From positions 1-8,094 of the forward strand of contig JAEWKZ010000011.1 of the NCBI GenBank assembly GCA_023393525.1: a stretch of DNA of 8,094 nucleotides, given 5' to 3'. The stretch is from Pseudomonadota bacterium. Its GTDB lineage: Bacteria; Desulfobacterota; Desulfovibrionia; Desulfovibrionales; Desulfomicrobiaceae. Position 1 is the stretch's first letter. Every line of letters starts with the position of its first letter. Shown piece after piece: positions 1 to 5,571 of the stretch. Both the position numbers and the translations under genes were made by a program. A model generated the notes under the pieces. The model had not been told where the DNA came from. It did not search any database and was given only the letters and a program-made list of their open reading frames with translations.

Positions 1-1243
1 TGGGCAGGGAGTCGATCTCCGTGCGGATCATGGCCGCGGCCTCGTCGATGAGGTCGATGGCCTTGTCGGGCAGCTGGCGGTCCGAGATGTAGCGGCTGGA
101 CAGGGTCACGGCCGTGACCAGGGCCGAATCCGAGATGCGCACGCCGTGGTGCACCTCGAAGCGCTCGCGCAGGCCGCGCAGGATGGAGATGGCGTCCTCG
201 ACGCTGGGCTCGTCCACCACCACGGGCTGGAAGCGGCGCTCCAGGGCCGGGTCCTTCTCGATGTACTTGCGGTACTCGTCCAGGGTCGTGGCGCCGATGC
301 AGTGCAGCTCGCCGCGGGCCAGCATGGGCTTCAAAAGATTGCCCGCGTCCATGGCGCCTTCGGTCTTGCCCGCGCCGACAATGGTGTGCAGTTCGTCGAT
401 GAAGAGGATGACCCGTCCTTCGGACTTCTGCACCTCTTTCAAGACGGCCTTCAGGCGCTCCTCGAACTCGCCGCGATATTTGGCCCCGGCGATGAGCGCG
501 CCCATGTCCAGGGCGAAGACGGTCTTGTCTTTGAGGCCCTCAGGCACGTCCTTGTTCAGGATGCGCTGGGCCAGCCCTTCGACGATGGCCGTCTTGCCCA
601 CGCCCGCCTCGCCGATCATGACCGGGTTGTTCTTGGTGCGCCGCGAGAGAATGCGGATGCAGCGCCGGATTTCGGAATCACGGCCGATGACCGGATCAAG
701 CTTGCCCTTGCGCGCGTCCTCGACCAGGTCGCGGCCGTATTTGTTCAAGGCGTCGTAGGTTTCTTCGGGGTTGGCCGAGGTCACGCGCTGGTTGCCGCGC
801 ACTTCGGCCAGCACGGAGAGAATCTTGTCCTTGGTCAGGGCGAACTGGCGCAGCACGGCGGCCGTGGGCCCGGTGCCGGGCTTCTCGAGGATGGCCAGGA
901 GCACGTGCTCGACGCTGACGTATTCGTCCTGCATCTTCTTGGCCAGATCCGACGCGGCGAGCATGATCTCGTTCATGCGCTGGGTCACGTATATCTGTCC
1001 GGGCTGGGCGCCGGGGCCGCTGACGTGCGGCATCTTGCCCAGCTCGCCGTCCAGGGCCGAGGCCAGGGCGCGGACATCGTATCCGGCCCGTTCCAGCAAG
1101 CGGGGAACAAGACCCTGCTCCTGACCCACCAGGGCGCGAAACAGATGGTCCACATCCACCTGCTGGTGCCCGAGGCGAATGGCCACGGCCTGGGCTTCGG
1201 TCACGGCTTCCTGTGATTTTTGCGTGAATTTATTCAGATCCAT
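1..1243 (-). CDS. clpB: ClpB protein disaggregase, N-terminal 414 residues (3' end outside window)
   Basis: ClpB is a cytoplasmic hexameric AAA+ ATPase that pulls proteins out of aggregates together with DnaK and a J-protein. The visible part begins MDLNKFTQKSQEAV and contains the Clp N-terminal domain (about residues 1-150). The first ATPase domain follows, with Walker A GEAGVGKT at 211-218, Walker B VILFIDE at 278-284, the sensor GATT at 317-320, and the arginine pair in ALERRF (336-337). The frame is open to the window edge at about residue 414, near the start of the middle coiled-coil region. The full family length is about 860 residues, so roughly half is missing only because the window ends. 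The ATG at 1243 has a GGGAGG Shine-Dalgarno six bases upstream. It lies 23 bases after cbpM, so it is probably the last or a later gene of a cbpA-cbpM-clpB operon. The identification is firm. Confidence 0.97.
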   Translation of the reverse strand, partial: MDLNKFTQKSQEAVTEAQAVAIRLGHQQVDVDHLFRALVGQEQGLVPRLLERAGYDVRALASALDGELGKMPHVSGPGAQPGQIYVTQRMNEIMLAASDLAKKMQDEYVSVEHVLLAILEKPGTGPTAAVLRQFALTKDKILSVLAEVRGNQRVTSANPEETYDALNKYGRDLVEDARKGKLDPVIGRDSEIRRCIRILSRRTKNNPVMIGEAGVGKTAIVEGLAQRILNKDVPEGLKDKTVFALDMGALIAGAKYRGEFEERLKAVLKEVQKSEGRVILFIDELHTIVGAGKTEGAMDAGNLLKPMLARGELHCIGATTLDEYRKYIEKDPALERRFQPVVVDEPSVEDAISILRGLRERFEVHHGVRISDSALVTAVTLSSRYISDRQLPDKAIDLIDEAAAMIRTEIDSLP

Positions 1244-1266
1244 GAGAATCCTCCCTCACCGCGCCG

Positions 1267-1581
1267 TCATCGCCTGATCGGCAGATCGCGCAGTCGCTCT
1301 TCCAGATGTTCTATGCGTTCCAAGAGATCGACAATGATGATTCCGGCCACGGGACTCAGTTCGAAGTCGGCGCACAGACGTCTGTACTTGCGCCCGCGCA
1401 GCACATCCATGCGCACGAACAGATGCTCCTGCTGGGCCGTGGTGGACGGGACGATCCAGTCCATGCGCACAAGCTCAAGCAGCATGTCTTCGCTCAGCCC
1501 GGTCAATTCGAGGAACTCCCTGGTGCCGATACGTTCGGATGTGGCCGGAAGACCATGTTCATGAATTTGCACAAAGGTCAT
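1267..1581 (-). CDS. cbpM: CbpM-type chaperone modulator (MerR-like)
   Basis: This is a 104-residue protein of the CbpM family. In E. coli CbpM binds the J-domain of CbpA and inhibits its co-chaperone and DNA-binding activities. Visible features are a helix-turn-helix-like stretch (about residues 18-45, with EFLELTGLSEDMLLELVRMD followed by WIVP) that resembles the MerR-type DNA-binding fold, and a C-terminal amphipathic helix (about 83-100, VDLLERIEHLEERLRDL) suited to coiled-coil dimerisation. Its length is close to that of E. coli CbpM. The ATG at 1581 comes nine bases after the cbpA stop. The Shine-Dalgarno TAGGAG (1593-1588) overlaps that stop codon, which suggests coupled translation. 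The position between a CbpA-type J-protein and ClpB supports the assignment. Because the fold is MerR-like, a transcriptional role at the operon (HspR-like) cannot be excluded. Confidence 0.85.
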   Translation of the reverse strand: MTFVQIHEHGLPATSERIGTREFLELTGLSEDMLLELVRMDWIVPSTTAQQEHLFVRMDVLRGRKYRRLCADFELSPVAGIIIVDLLERIEHLEERLRDLPIRR

Positions 1582-1590
1582 GTTCTGCTC

Positions 1591-2550
1591 CTACCTGGCC
1601 TGAAATGAGGAAATCGCGGACAATTCTTCCCACAGCTTGCGTTCCTGATCCGTCAGGGTCTTGGGTGAACGGATGACGATGCGCACGAACTGGTCCCCCT
1701 GGCTCTCGCCCTTGCCCAAACCCTTTCCGGCCAGGCGCAGCTTCTGTCCGCTGCTAACTCCCGTCGGGATGTTCATGTCCACGGGTCCGTCCAGGGTCGG
1801 AATACGCACCGAGCAGCCAAGCACCGCTTCCCACGGAGCCAGCCGCAAGTCGAAGATAACGTTCACGCCTTCGAGGCGGAAAAGCGGATGCTCCGCGATG
1901 GCCACCTGCAAGAGCAGGTCTCCGGACGGGCCTCCGCCGGTACCCGGCGAACCCTGTCCGGAAAGCCGGATCTTGGCGCCGTCCTTCACTCCGGCGGGGA
2001 TGTTGACATCCAGGGTCTTGGACTGCATGCGCGGCATGCCGTCGCCGCCGCGAACCTGCTCCTGCAGGGTGATGGTCTTGCGCCCGCCGCGGTAGGCTTC
2101 TTCCATGGACAGGGTCAGCCGCACTTCCGCGTCACGTCCCTTGCTGCGCATAGAACGCCCGAACGGATCGCCGCCAAAACGGCTGCCGCCGAATCCGCCG
2201 GACTGGCCGAAACCACCGGCCTGGCCGAAAATGGTTTCGAAAAAATCGCTGAAACCCTCTCCGCCAAAACCGCCGGAACGAAACTGAAAATTCTCGTAAC
2301 CCGGAGGAGGCTGAAAATTCTGGCCTTCCTTCCAGTTGGGGCCAAGGGAATCATAGAGCTTGCGTTTCTCGGGATCCTTCAAAACCTCGTAGGCTTCGTT
2401 GATCTCCTTGAATTTGCCTTCGGCAGCCGGATCGCCGGGGTTCAGGTCCGGATGATATTTGCGAGCAAGCTTCTTGAACGCCTTGCTGATCTCGTCCTGG
2501 CTTGCGCTCTTCGCAACTCCGAGCAGATTGTAATAGTCTTTATATTCCAA
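1591..2550 (-). CDS. cbpA: CbpA-type (class II) J-domain co-chaperone
   Basis: This is a 319-residue J-protein that would deliver substrates to DnaK and stimulate its ATPase. It has an N-terminal J-domain (about 4-70) with the HPD motif at residues 33-35, and a Gly/Phe-rich linker (about 93-131) with GGFG repeats. Two C-terminal substrate-binding beta domains follow (about 138-295), including DVNIPAGVKDGAKIRLSGQG and its second copy MNIPTGVSSGQKLRLAGKG. The four CxxCxGxG zinc-finger repeats of true DnaJ are absent, and cbpM follows, so the protein is CbpA-type. The start is TTG at 2550. No in-frame ATG or GTG lies between it and the upstream in-frame stop, the protein begins as J-proteins normally do (MEYKDYYNLLGV), and AAGGAG lies ten bases upstream. 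The three genes cbpA, cbpM and clpB form a tight co-directional set. Confidence 0.93.
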   Translation of the reverse strand: MEYKDYYNLLGVAKSASQDEISKAFKKLARKYHPDLNPGDPAAEGKFKEINEAYEVLKDPEKRKLYDSLGPNWKEGQNFQPPPGYENFQFRSGGFGGEGFSDFFETIFGQAGGFGQSGGFGGSRFGGDPFGRSMRSKGRDAEVRLTLSMEEAYRGGRKTITLQEQVRGGDGMPRMQSKTLDVNIPAGVKDGAKIRLSGQGSPGTGGGPSGDLLLQVAIAEHPLFRLEGVNVIFDLRLAPWEAVLGCSVRIPTLDGPVDMNIPTGVSSGQKLRLAGKGLGKGESQGDQFVRIVIRSPKTLTDQERKLWEELSAISSFQAR

Positions 2551-2560
2551 AGCAGTACCA

Positions 2561-2566
2561 CTCCTT
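2561..2566 (-). promoter_or_regulatory. Ribosome binding site for the TTG-initiated cbpA
   Basis: AAGGAG on the minus strand ends ten bases before the TTG at 2550. It supports the rare TTG start, because upstream in this frame there is a stop codon within the same short leader and no ATG or GTG. Confidence 0.7.
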
Positions 2567-2589
2567 ATGCTCGAGATCTACGCGAAAAG

Positions 2590-2617
2590 ATAATACCCCG
2601 CCGCCCCAAGTCAACAA
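2590..2617 (-). promoter_or_regulatory. Possible sigma70-type promoter of the cbpA-cbpM-clpB operon
   Basis: On the minus strand, TTGTTG (2617-2612) and TATTAT (2595-2590, five of six matches to TATAAT) are separated by 16 bases, which include an unusual G-rich run. An alternative -35 TTGACT (2614-2609) is only 13 bases from the -10. The -35 fit is weak. I saw no CIRCE element and no good sigma32-type CTTGAA/CCCCAT pair, so any heat-shock control must act in another way or from upstream. No terminator separates this site from ykgJ, so read-through is also possible. Confidence 0.35.
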
Positions 2618-2623
2618 TTTGAC
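2610..2623. repeat. Short inverted repeat over the cbpA promoter (candidate operator)
   Basis: GTCAA-CAAT-TTGAC is a perfect 5-bp inverted repeat with a 4-base spacer in the 81-base gap between ykgJ and cbpA. It overlaps the candidate -35 elements, where a repressor could act. Arms of 5 bp can arise by chance, and no known operator is recognised. Confidence 0.25.
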
Positions 2624-2631
2624 ACAAAATT

Positions 2632-3258
2632 TCAAATCCCTCCGTAACGAGACAAAAGGGGATTGAGCGGCAACAATACAAGCCACAAGGGCCTGCCCAG
2701 ATAGGCCCACAGGTCCCGATCACTGGCCTGGGCCCTGGCTCCGAGCGCATTCCTGTAGTGCATTTCACGCCGGATCAGATTGTCGAGCCCGGGGTGAATG
2801 GACGTCGCGCTCCCCGCGCCCTCTTCGACCAGATGCATGGCCTCGGCCACGGAAAAATCGCGTTCATGCTCCTCGATGCAGGCCCACAACCCGGAATCCC
2901 TGGAAACGATGTGTTCGCGGGACAGCGCAGGCTCCGCCATGACCCGCAGCGCGCGCGAGGTGTCGCCGCAGAACAGGGCCCTGCATTCCACGGGGCGATG
3001 CTCATATATGGAGCAAGACTTGGCCTGCGGCAAGAAATATACGCACTCCCAGCCCCGGTCCTTCCCCTGGAGCTTGAGCATTTCCGCGGACAGGGGCTCC
3101 AGCGCTTCCGTCCGCGGGTCGAACGCCAGCTCTCCCCGGCGCAGACAAACGACATCGCTCATGGGGATCCGCTCCAGCAGGGGAAGGTCGCGGTGGCGCA
3201 AAACCGCTCCGCCCTTTTCACAACATGTTCCACAGCGTCTGCATGCGTTCAAAGCCAT
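2632..3258 (-). CDS. YkgJ-type cysteine-cluster protein (CxxCxxCC), function unknown
   Basis: This is a 208-residue protein of the YkgJ / zinc- or iron-chelating cysteine-cluster family, whose members probably bind a metal or iron-sulfur centre. The N-terminus carries CRRCGTCC (Cys6, 9, 12, 13), the hallmark motif. It is followed by Cys72, Cys82, and YEHRPVECR with Cys92, then Cys97, matching the usual second half of the family pattern (C...C..Y..RP..CR....C). After about residue 100 there is a helical tail without a known domain, ending in a hydrophobic stretch (about 188-202, RPLWLVLLPLNPLL) that could pack or touch the membrane but is short for a transmembrane helix. No signal peptide is seen. 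The ATG at 3258 has GAGAGG upstream. The gene lies between a terminator and the chaperone operon, and nothing in the context fixes its role. Some family members modify flagellin, but I see nothing here to support that. Confidence 0.85.
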   Translation of the reverse strand: MALNACRRCGTCCEKGGAVLRHRDLPLLERIPMSDVVCLRRGELAFDPRTEALEPLSAEMLKLQGKDRGWECVYFLPQAKSCSIYEHRPVECRALFCGDTSRALRVMAEPALSREHIVSRDSGLWACIEEHERDFSVAEAMHLVEEGAGSATSIHPGLDNLIRREMHYRNALGARAQASDRDLWAYLGRPLWLVLLPLNPLLSRYGGI

Positions 3259-3325
3259 CGCATCCTCTCGTTCCGTGCAAAGCTAGAGATTATTCCGTCC
3301 ATGTTTTCACCCCCGTCATCACATC

Positions 3326-3353
3326 AGGTTAGCGCCAAGCCGACAACAGTCAA
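3326..3353 (-). promoter_or_regulatory. Possible promoter of the ykgJ-type gene
   Basis: TTGACT (3353-3348, five of six matches) and TAACCT (3331-3326, three of six) are separated by 16 bases, in the gap after the terminator at 3368-3394 and about 70 bases before the start codon. A promoter is expected here because the upstream terminator isolates this gene. The -10 match is poor. The rest of the 164-base gap (3259-3422) holds only the terminator, a leader and the Shine-Dalgarno, with no further gene. Confidence 0.4.
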
Positions 3354-3367
3354 TGCCCCGTGAAATG

Positions 3368-3394
3368 CGAAAAGCCGGCGTAACCGGCTTTTCG
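3368..3394 (-). terminator. Strong intrinsic terminator after the 115-residue gene
   Basis: CGAAAAGCCGG-CGTAA-CCGGCTTTTCG is a perfect 11-bp stem with a 5-base loop. Read on the minus strand, the GC-rich core CCGG/CCGG is followed by TTTT. It begins 28 bases beyond the TGA of the gene ending at 3423. The A-run on the other side makes it symmetrical, so it could also work on the plus strand. Confidence 0.85.
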
Positions 3395-3422
3395 TGGATA
3401 TGCGAACCTCTCTTGCGACGAA

Positions 3423-3770
3423 TCAATTGTAGAGCTCTTTCTCAAGCCACTGCCGCACGTCATCGTTCACAGGATAGACGCCTTTATGATTGTAGACACC
3501 CTTCAAGAACGTATCGGCAAGCTTTTCAGGCAGCGGCAGCTCGGCAAGCTCGTCCGCGCCGTCGGAATTGCGGTACAAAAGAGTTACTACCGGCTTTTCA
3601 TTCCACGTATTCACAACAAAATAATGAGAATGGTCTTCCTTGCCCTTGACTGCATGCTGATACCCGCCGCGATACCCGTTGTTGCCCCATTCGAGGTAGA
3701 TGGCCACCGCATCTTCCGGAGTCATTTCCCAGTCAATGATCAGGTCCTTGAAAGCTCGTAACTGTCCCAT
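3423..3770 (-). CDS. Conserved-looking 115-residue soluble protein of unknown function
   Basis: I cannot name a family for this protein. It is an acidic, soluble-looking protein with no signal peptide, no membrane segment and no cysteine. It is rich in aromatic residues (Trp14, 28, 56, 108 and many Tyr). An N-terminal helical part (MGQLRAFKDLIIDWEMTPED) leads to YLEWGNNGYRGGYQH (25-39), then a probable beta section (HYFVVNTWNEKPVVTLLYRN, 49-68), and a C-terminal helix (DDVRQWLEKELYN). The gene is real: it has a near-consensus promoter, GGAGGT (3781-3776) five bases before the ATG, a terminator just after the stop, and protein-like composition. It sits directly behind the dsr operon and appears to be a single-gene unit. 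I have an unverified impression that short proteins of this kind recur in sulfate reducers. A role tied to sulfite reduction would be inference from position only. Confidence 0.85.
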   Translation of the reverse strand: MGQLRAFKDLIIDWEMTPEDAVAIYLEWGNNGYRGGYQHAVKGKEDHSHYFVVNTWNEKPVVTLLYRNSDGADELAELPLPEKLADTFLKGVYNHKGVYPVNDDVRQWLEKELYN

Positions 3771-3797
3771 AATTCACCTCCGTTTCACTTGAGAAGA

Positions 3798-3827
3798 ATT
3801 ATTAATAACAATTACTCCAAACGTCAA
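3798..3827 (-). promoter_or_regulatory. Promoter of the 115-residue gene
   Basis: TTGACG (3827-3822, five of six matches) and AATAAT (3803-3798, five of six) are separated by 18 bases in an AT-rich 62-base gap. The predicted transcript starts near 3791, giving a leader of about 20 bases that carries GGAGGT. The -35 box starts only six bases after the stop codon of the CbiA-type gene, so the promoter fills the gap between the dsr operon and this gene. No terminator of the dsr operon is visible here. Confidence 0.65.
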
Positions 3828-3832
3828 GTAGA

Positions 3833-5257
3833 CTATTCTAATCTGATATCCGGGCAAGGCCGGCCCGTCGCGCGGCATTCCTGATAACGTCTGGCCGCCG
3901 CCACAAAATTGCCGGCCCAGACCGGATTGCCCAGGGCGTGCATATGCGTATAGCCGGCCAGGCAGTTTCGAAACAGCACGCCGTCATGGCCTTTGGCCAT
4001 GCCCTGCCCAAGCTCGACCTGAAAGACGAACGCGCTGACAGCGCTTGTATCGACGCAGCGCGAATAATGAAATTCGTGCCCGGTCAGACGGGCTTGCAGA
4101 GGATAGAACGGATTGGAGATGGCGACGGTGGAACTCATGTAGCCGTGGCCCTGCGGCTTTTTGAACACCTTGGTATCGAGAGGAAAAACGTCGGCCATGG
4201 GATAGACCAGGCCCTCGAAATGCAACTCCCGGCTCAGATACATCAGGCCGCCGCACTCGGCATAGACGGGCATGCCGTCATGAACGCGCGATTTCACCGA
4301 GCGGCGCATGCCGGTGTTGCGGGTCAGACCCTCGGCCAGGGTTTCGGGAAAACCTCCGCCCATATATACGGCATCGACATCGGGCAACTCCTTGTCGGCC
4401 AACAGGCTGAATTCGACCAGATCCGCGCCGGCCTGGCGCAAGGCGTCGAAATTTTCCTGATAGTAGAACCACAGCGCGGCGTCCCGGGCCACGCCTATCC
4501 GCACGCGACTGCCGGTGCCCGCGGGCGGAAACAGGGGCGTCAGGCCCATTTCCACAGCCGGAGCGTGGCGCGCGATGTTCAGGCAGGCCTCAAGATCAGC
4601 ATGGTCGCGCAAGAACGCGGCGAGTCCGCCAAAAGGATCCTGGCTGAACTCGGCATCGGAAATGAGCCCCATGTGCCGTTCCGGAATGGGATTTTCGGGA
4701 AGCTTGGGAAGAACGCCGAGAACCCGGACATCGGTGTACTGTTCAATGGATTGGCGCAGAATCTTCTGATGTCTGCCGCCGGCGGTGCGGTTGAGGATGA
4801 CGCCTCGGATATCGACGCAAGGGTCGAACATGGTCAGACCGAGAATGATGGCGGCCATGGTCCGCGTGACCTTGGTGCAATCGGCGACAATGATTACAGG
4901 GCATGCCAGCGACTTGGCCAGTTCCGCCGAGGAGCAGGTGCCCTGCACATCCTTGCCGTCGTACAGGCCGCGGTTGCCTTCAATCAAGGCCAGATCACAG
5001 CCCCGGGCCCTGGACCAGAAAAGATTTTGCAAAACGTGCGCGGACAATAAAAAAGGATCCAGATTGCTTGTGATGCTTCGACTGGCGAGACCCAGCCATT
5101 TGGCATCGATATAATCTGGACCCTTCTTGAAGGCCTGAACGTTCAGGCCTTGCTCCGTGAAGGCACGAGCGAGCCCCAGGCTGACGATGGTCTTGCCGGA
5201 ACCGCCGCCAAGGCCGGCAACAAGTATCCGGGGACACGTCAGAACAGAGGCTGGCAT
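3833..5257 (-). CDS. dsrN: CbiA/CobB-family amidotransferase, probable siroheme amidase (DsrN-like)
   Basis: This 474-residue protein has the two-domain build of cobyrinate a,c-diamide synthase, which uses ATP and glutamine to amidate carboxylates of a tetrapyrrole. The N-terminal ATP-binding domain has the P-loop AGLGGGSGKT (14-23), KKGPDYID (44-51), EGNRGLYDG (93-101) and GVILNR (152-157). The C-terminal class I glutamine amidotransferase domain has MGGGFPE (299-305), the probable nucleophile Cys335 in YAECGGLMYLS, GHEFHYS (393-399), and the likely catalytic His438 in GYTHMHALG. Family knowledge: Desulfovibrio sulfite reductases carry amidated siroheme (siroamide), and DsrN of sulfur oxidisers is a CbiA homologue thought to perform this amidation. 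Its place directly behind dsrABD therefore points to siroheme rather than cobalamin, although a cobalamin role remains possible. The ATG at 5257 lies nine bases after dsrD without a clear Shine-Dalgarno, which suggests translational coupling. Confidence 0.9.
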   Translation of the reverse strand: MPASVLTCPRILVAGLGGGSGKTIVSLGLARAFTEQGLNVQAFKKGPDYIDAKWLGLASRSITSNLDPFLLSAHVLQNLFWSRARGCDLALIEGNRGLYDGKDVQGTCSSAELAKSLACPVIIVADCTKVTRTMAAIILGLTMFDPCVDIRGVILNRTAGGRHQKILRQSIEQYTDVRVLGVLPKLPENPIPERHMGLISDAEFSQDPFGGLAAFLRDHADLEACLNIARHAPAVEMGLTPLFPPAGTGSRVRIGVARDAALWFYYQENFDALRQAGADLVEFSLLADKELPDVDAVYMGGGFPETLAEGLTRNTGMRRSVKSRVHDGMPVYAECGGLMYLSRELHFEGLVYPMADVFPLDTKVFKKPQGHGYMSSTVAISNPFYPLQARLTGHEFHYSRCVDTSAVSAFVFQVELGQGMAKGHDGVLFRNCLAGYTHMHALGNPVWAGNFVAAARRYQECRATGRPCPDIRLE

Positions 5258-5266
5258 CAGAAAATC

Positions 5267-5503
5267 TTAATCTTCGCCTTCAGTATGAGCCTGCTTTCCT
5301 GCCCCGGGAACACCGTACATGGTGGTGCTGCCGCTGGACCAGTACTCAAGCACGCCGTCGGAAACGAGCTGATTGATCAGCTTCTTGGCTTCGCGCATTT
5401 TCAAATCGGGAAAAAGAGCGGCCAGGTCGTTGAAATAAAACTTGGATTTCTGCTTGGACTTGGACTCGATGTATTCCAAAACGATCTGTTTGGGATCTGA
5501 CAT
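5267..5503 (-). CDS. dsrD: DsrD, winged-helix activator of dissimilatory sulfite reductase
   Basis: This protein has 78 residues, the usual DsrD length, and a composition and sequence typical of the family: a Lys-rich first helix, KFYFNDLAALFPDLKMREAKK (21-41) as the helix-turn-helix-like core, and the signature EYWSSGSTTMYG (53-64) in the wing. DsrD was long thought to bind DNA because of its winged-helix fold, but more recent biochemistry describes it as an allosteric activator of DsrAB. It is widespread in sulfate reducers and usually missing from organisms that run the pathway in the oxidative direction, so its presence supports a reductive dsr system. The ATG at 5503 is preceded by GAGAGG. 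It follows dsrB after 68 bases that hold a strong hairpin, and the CbiA-type gene follows after nine bases. Confidence 0.96.
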   Translation of the reverse strand: MSDPKQIVLEYIESKSKQKSKFYFNDLAALFPDLKMREAKKLINQLVSDGVLEYWSSGSTTMYGVPGAGKQAHTEGED

Positions 5504-5522
5504 GCTCGCCTCTCTTATGGTT

Positions 5523-5546
5523 TAGGGCCGGCTTGCGCCGGCCCTA
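5523..5546 (-). other. Intercistronic hairpin with GCAA tetraloop between dsrB and dsrD
   Basis: On the minus-strand transcript, TAGGGCCGGC-GCAA-GCCGGCCCTA forms a perfect 10-bp, very GC-rich stem closed by a GNRA-type tetraloop. It is followed by AAACC rather than a T-run, so it is not a typical intrinsic terminator. A likely role is to protect the 3' end of a processed dsrAB message or to set the ratio of dsrAB to dsrD. It lies 25 bases after the dsrB stop and ends about 20 bases before the dsrD start. Confidence 0.7.
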
Positions 5547-5571
5547 TAGGTTGTCAAATCAGCGGGTCAGC

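Noticed and set aside
146..1216. A 356-residue plus-strand open frame opposite clpB
   Set aside because: It is antisense to highly conserved clpB, and its His/Gly/Ala-rich composition reflects the complementary codons.
1888..2622. A 244-residue plus-strand open frame opposite cbpA
   Set aside because: It is antisense to a J-protein with clear HPD and C-terminal motifs. The repetitive Ala/Glu/Thr section mirrors the Gly/Phe-rich linker.
3938..5050. A 370-residue plus-strand open frame opposite the CbiA-type gene
   Set aside because: It is a shadow of a gene with clear catalytic motifs; it has no Shine-Dalgarno evidence and no known domain.
5552..5557. A perfect TTGACA on the minus strand between dsrB and dsrD as a dsrD promoter
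   Set aside because: No -10 box stands at 16-18 bases; that position falls inside the GC-rich hairpin stem.
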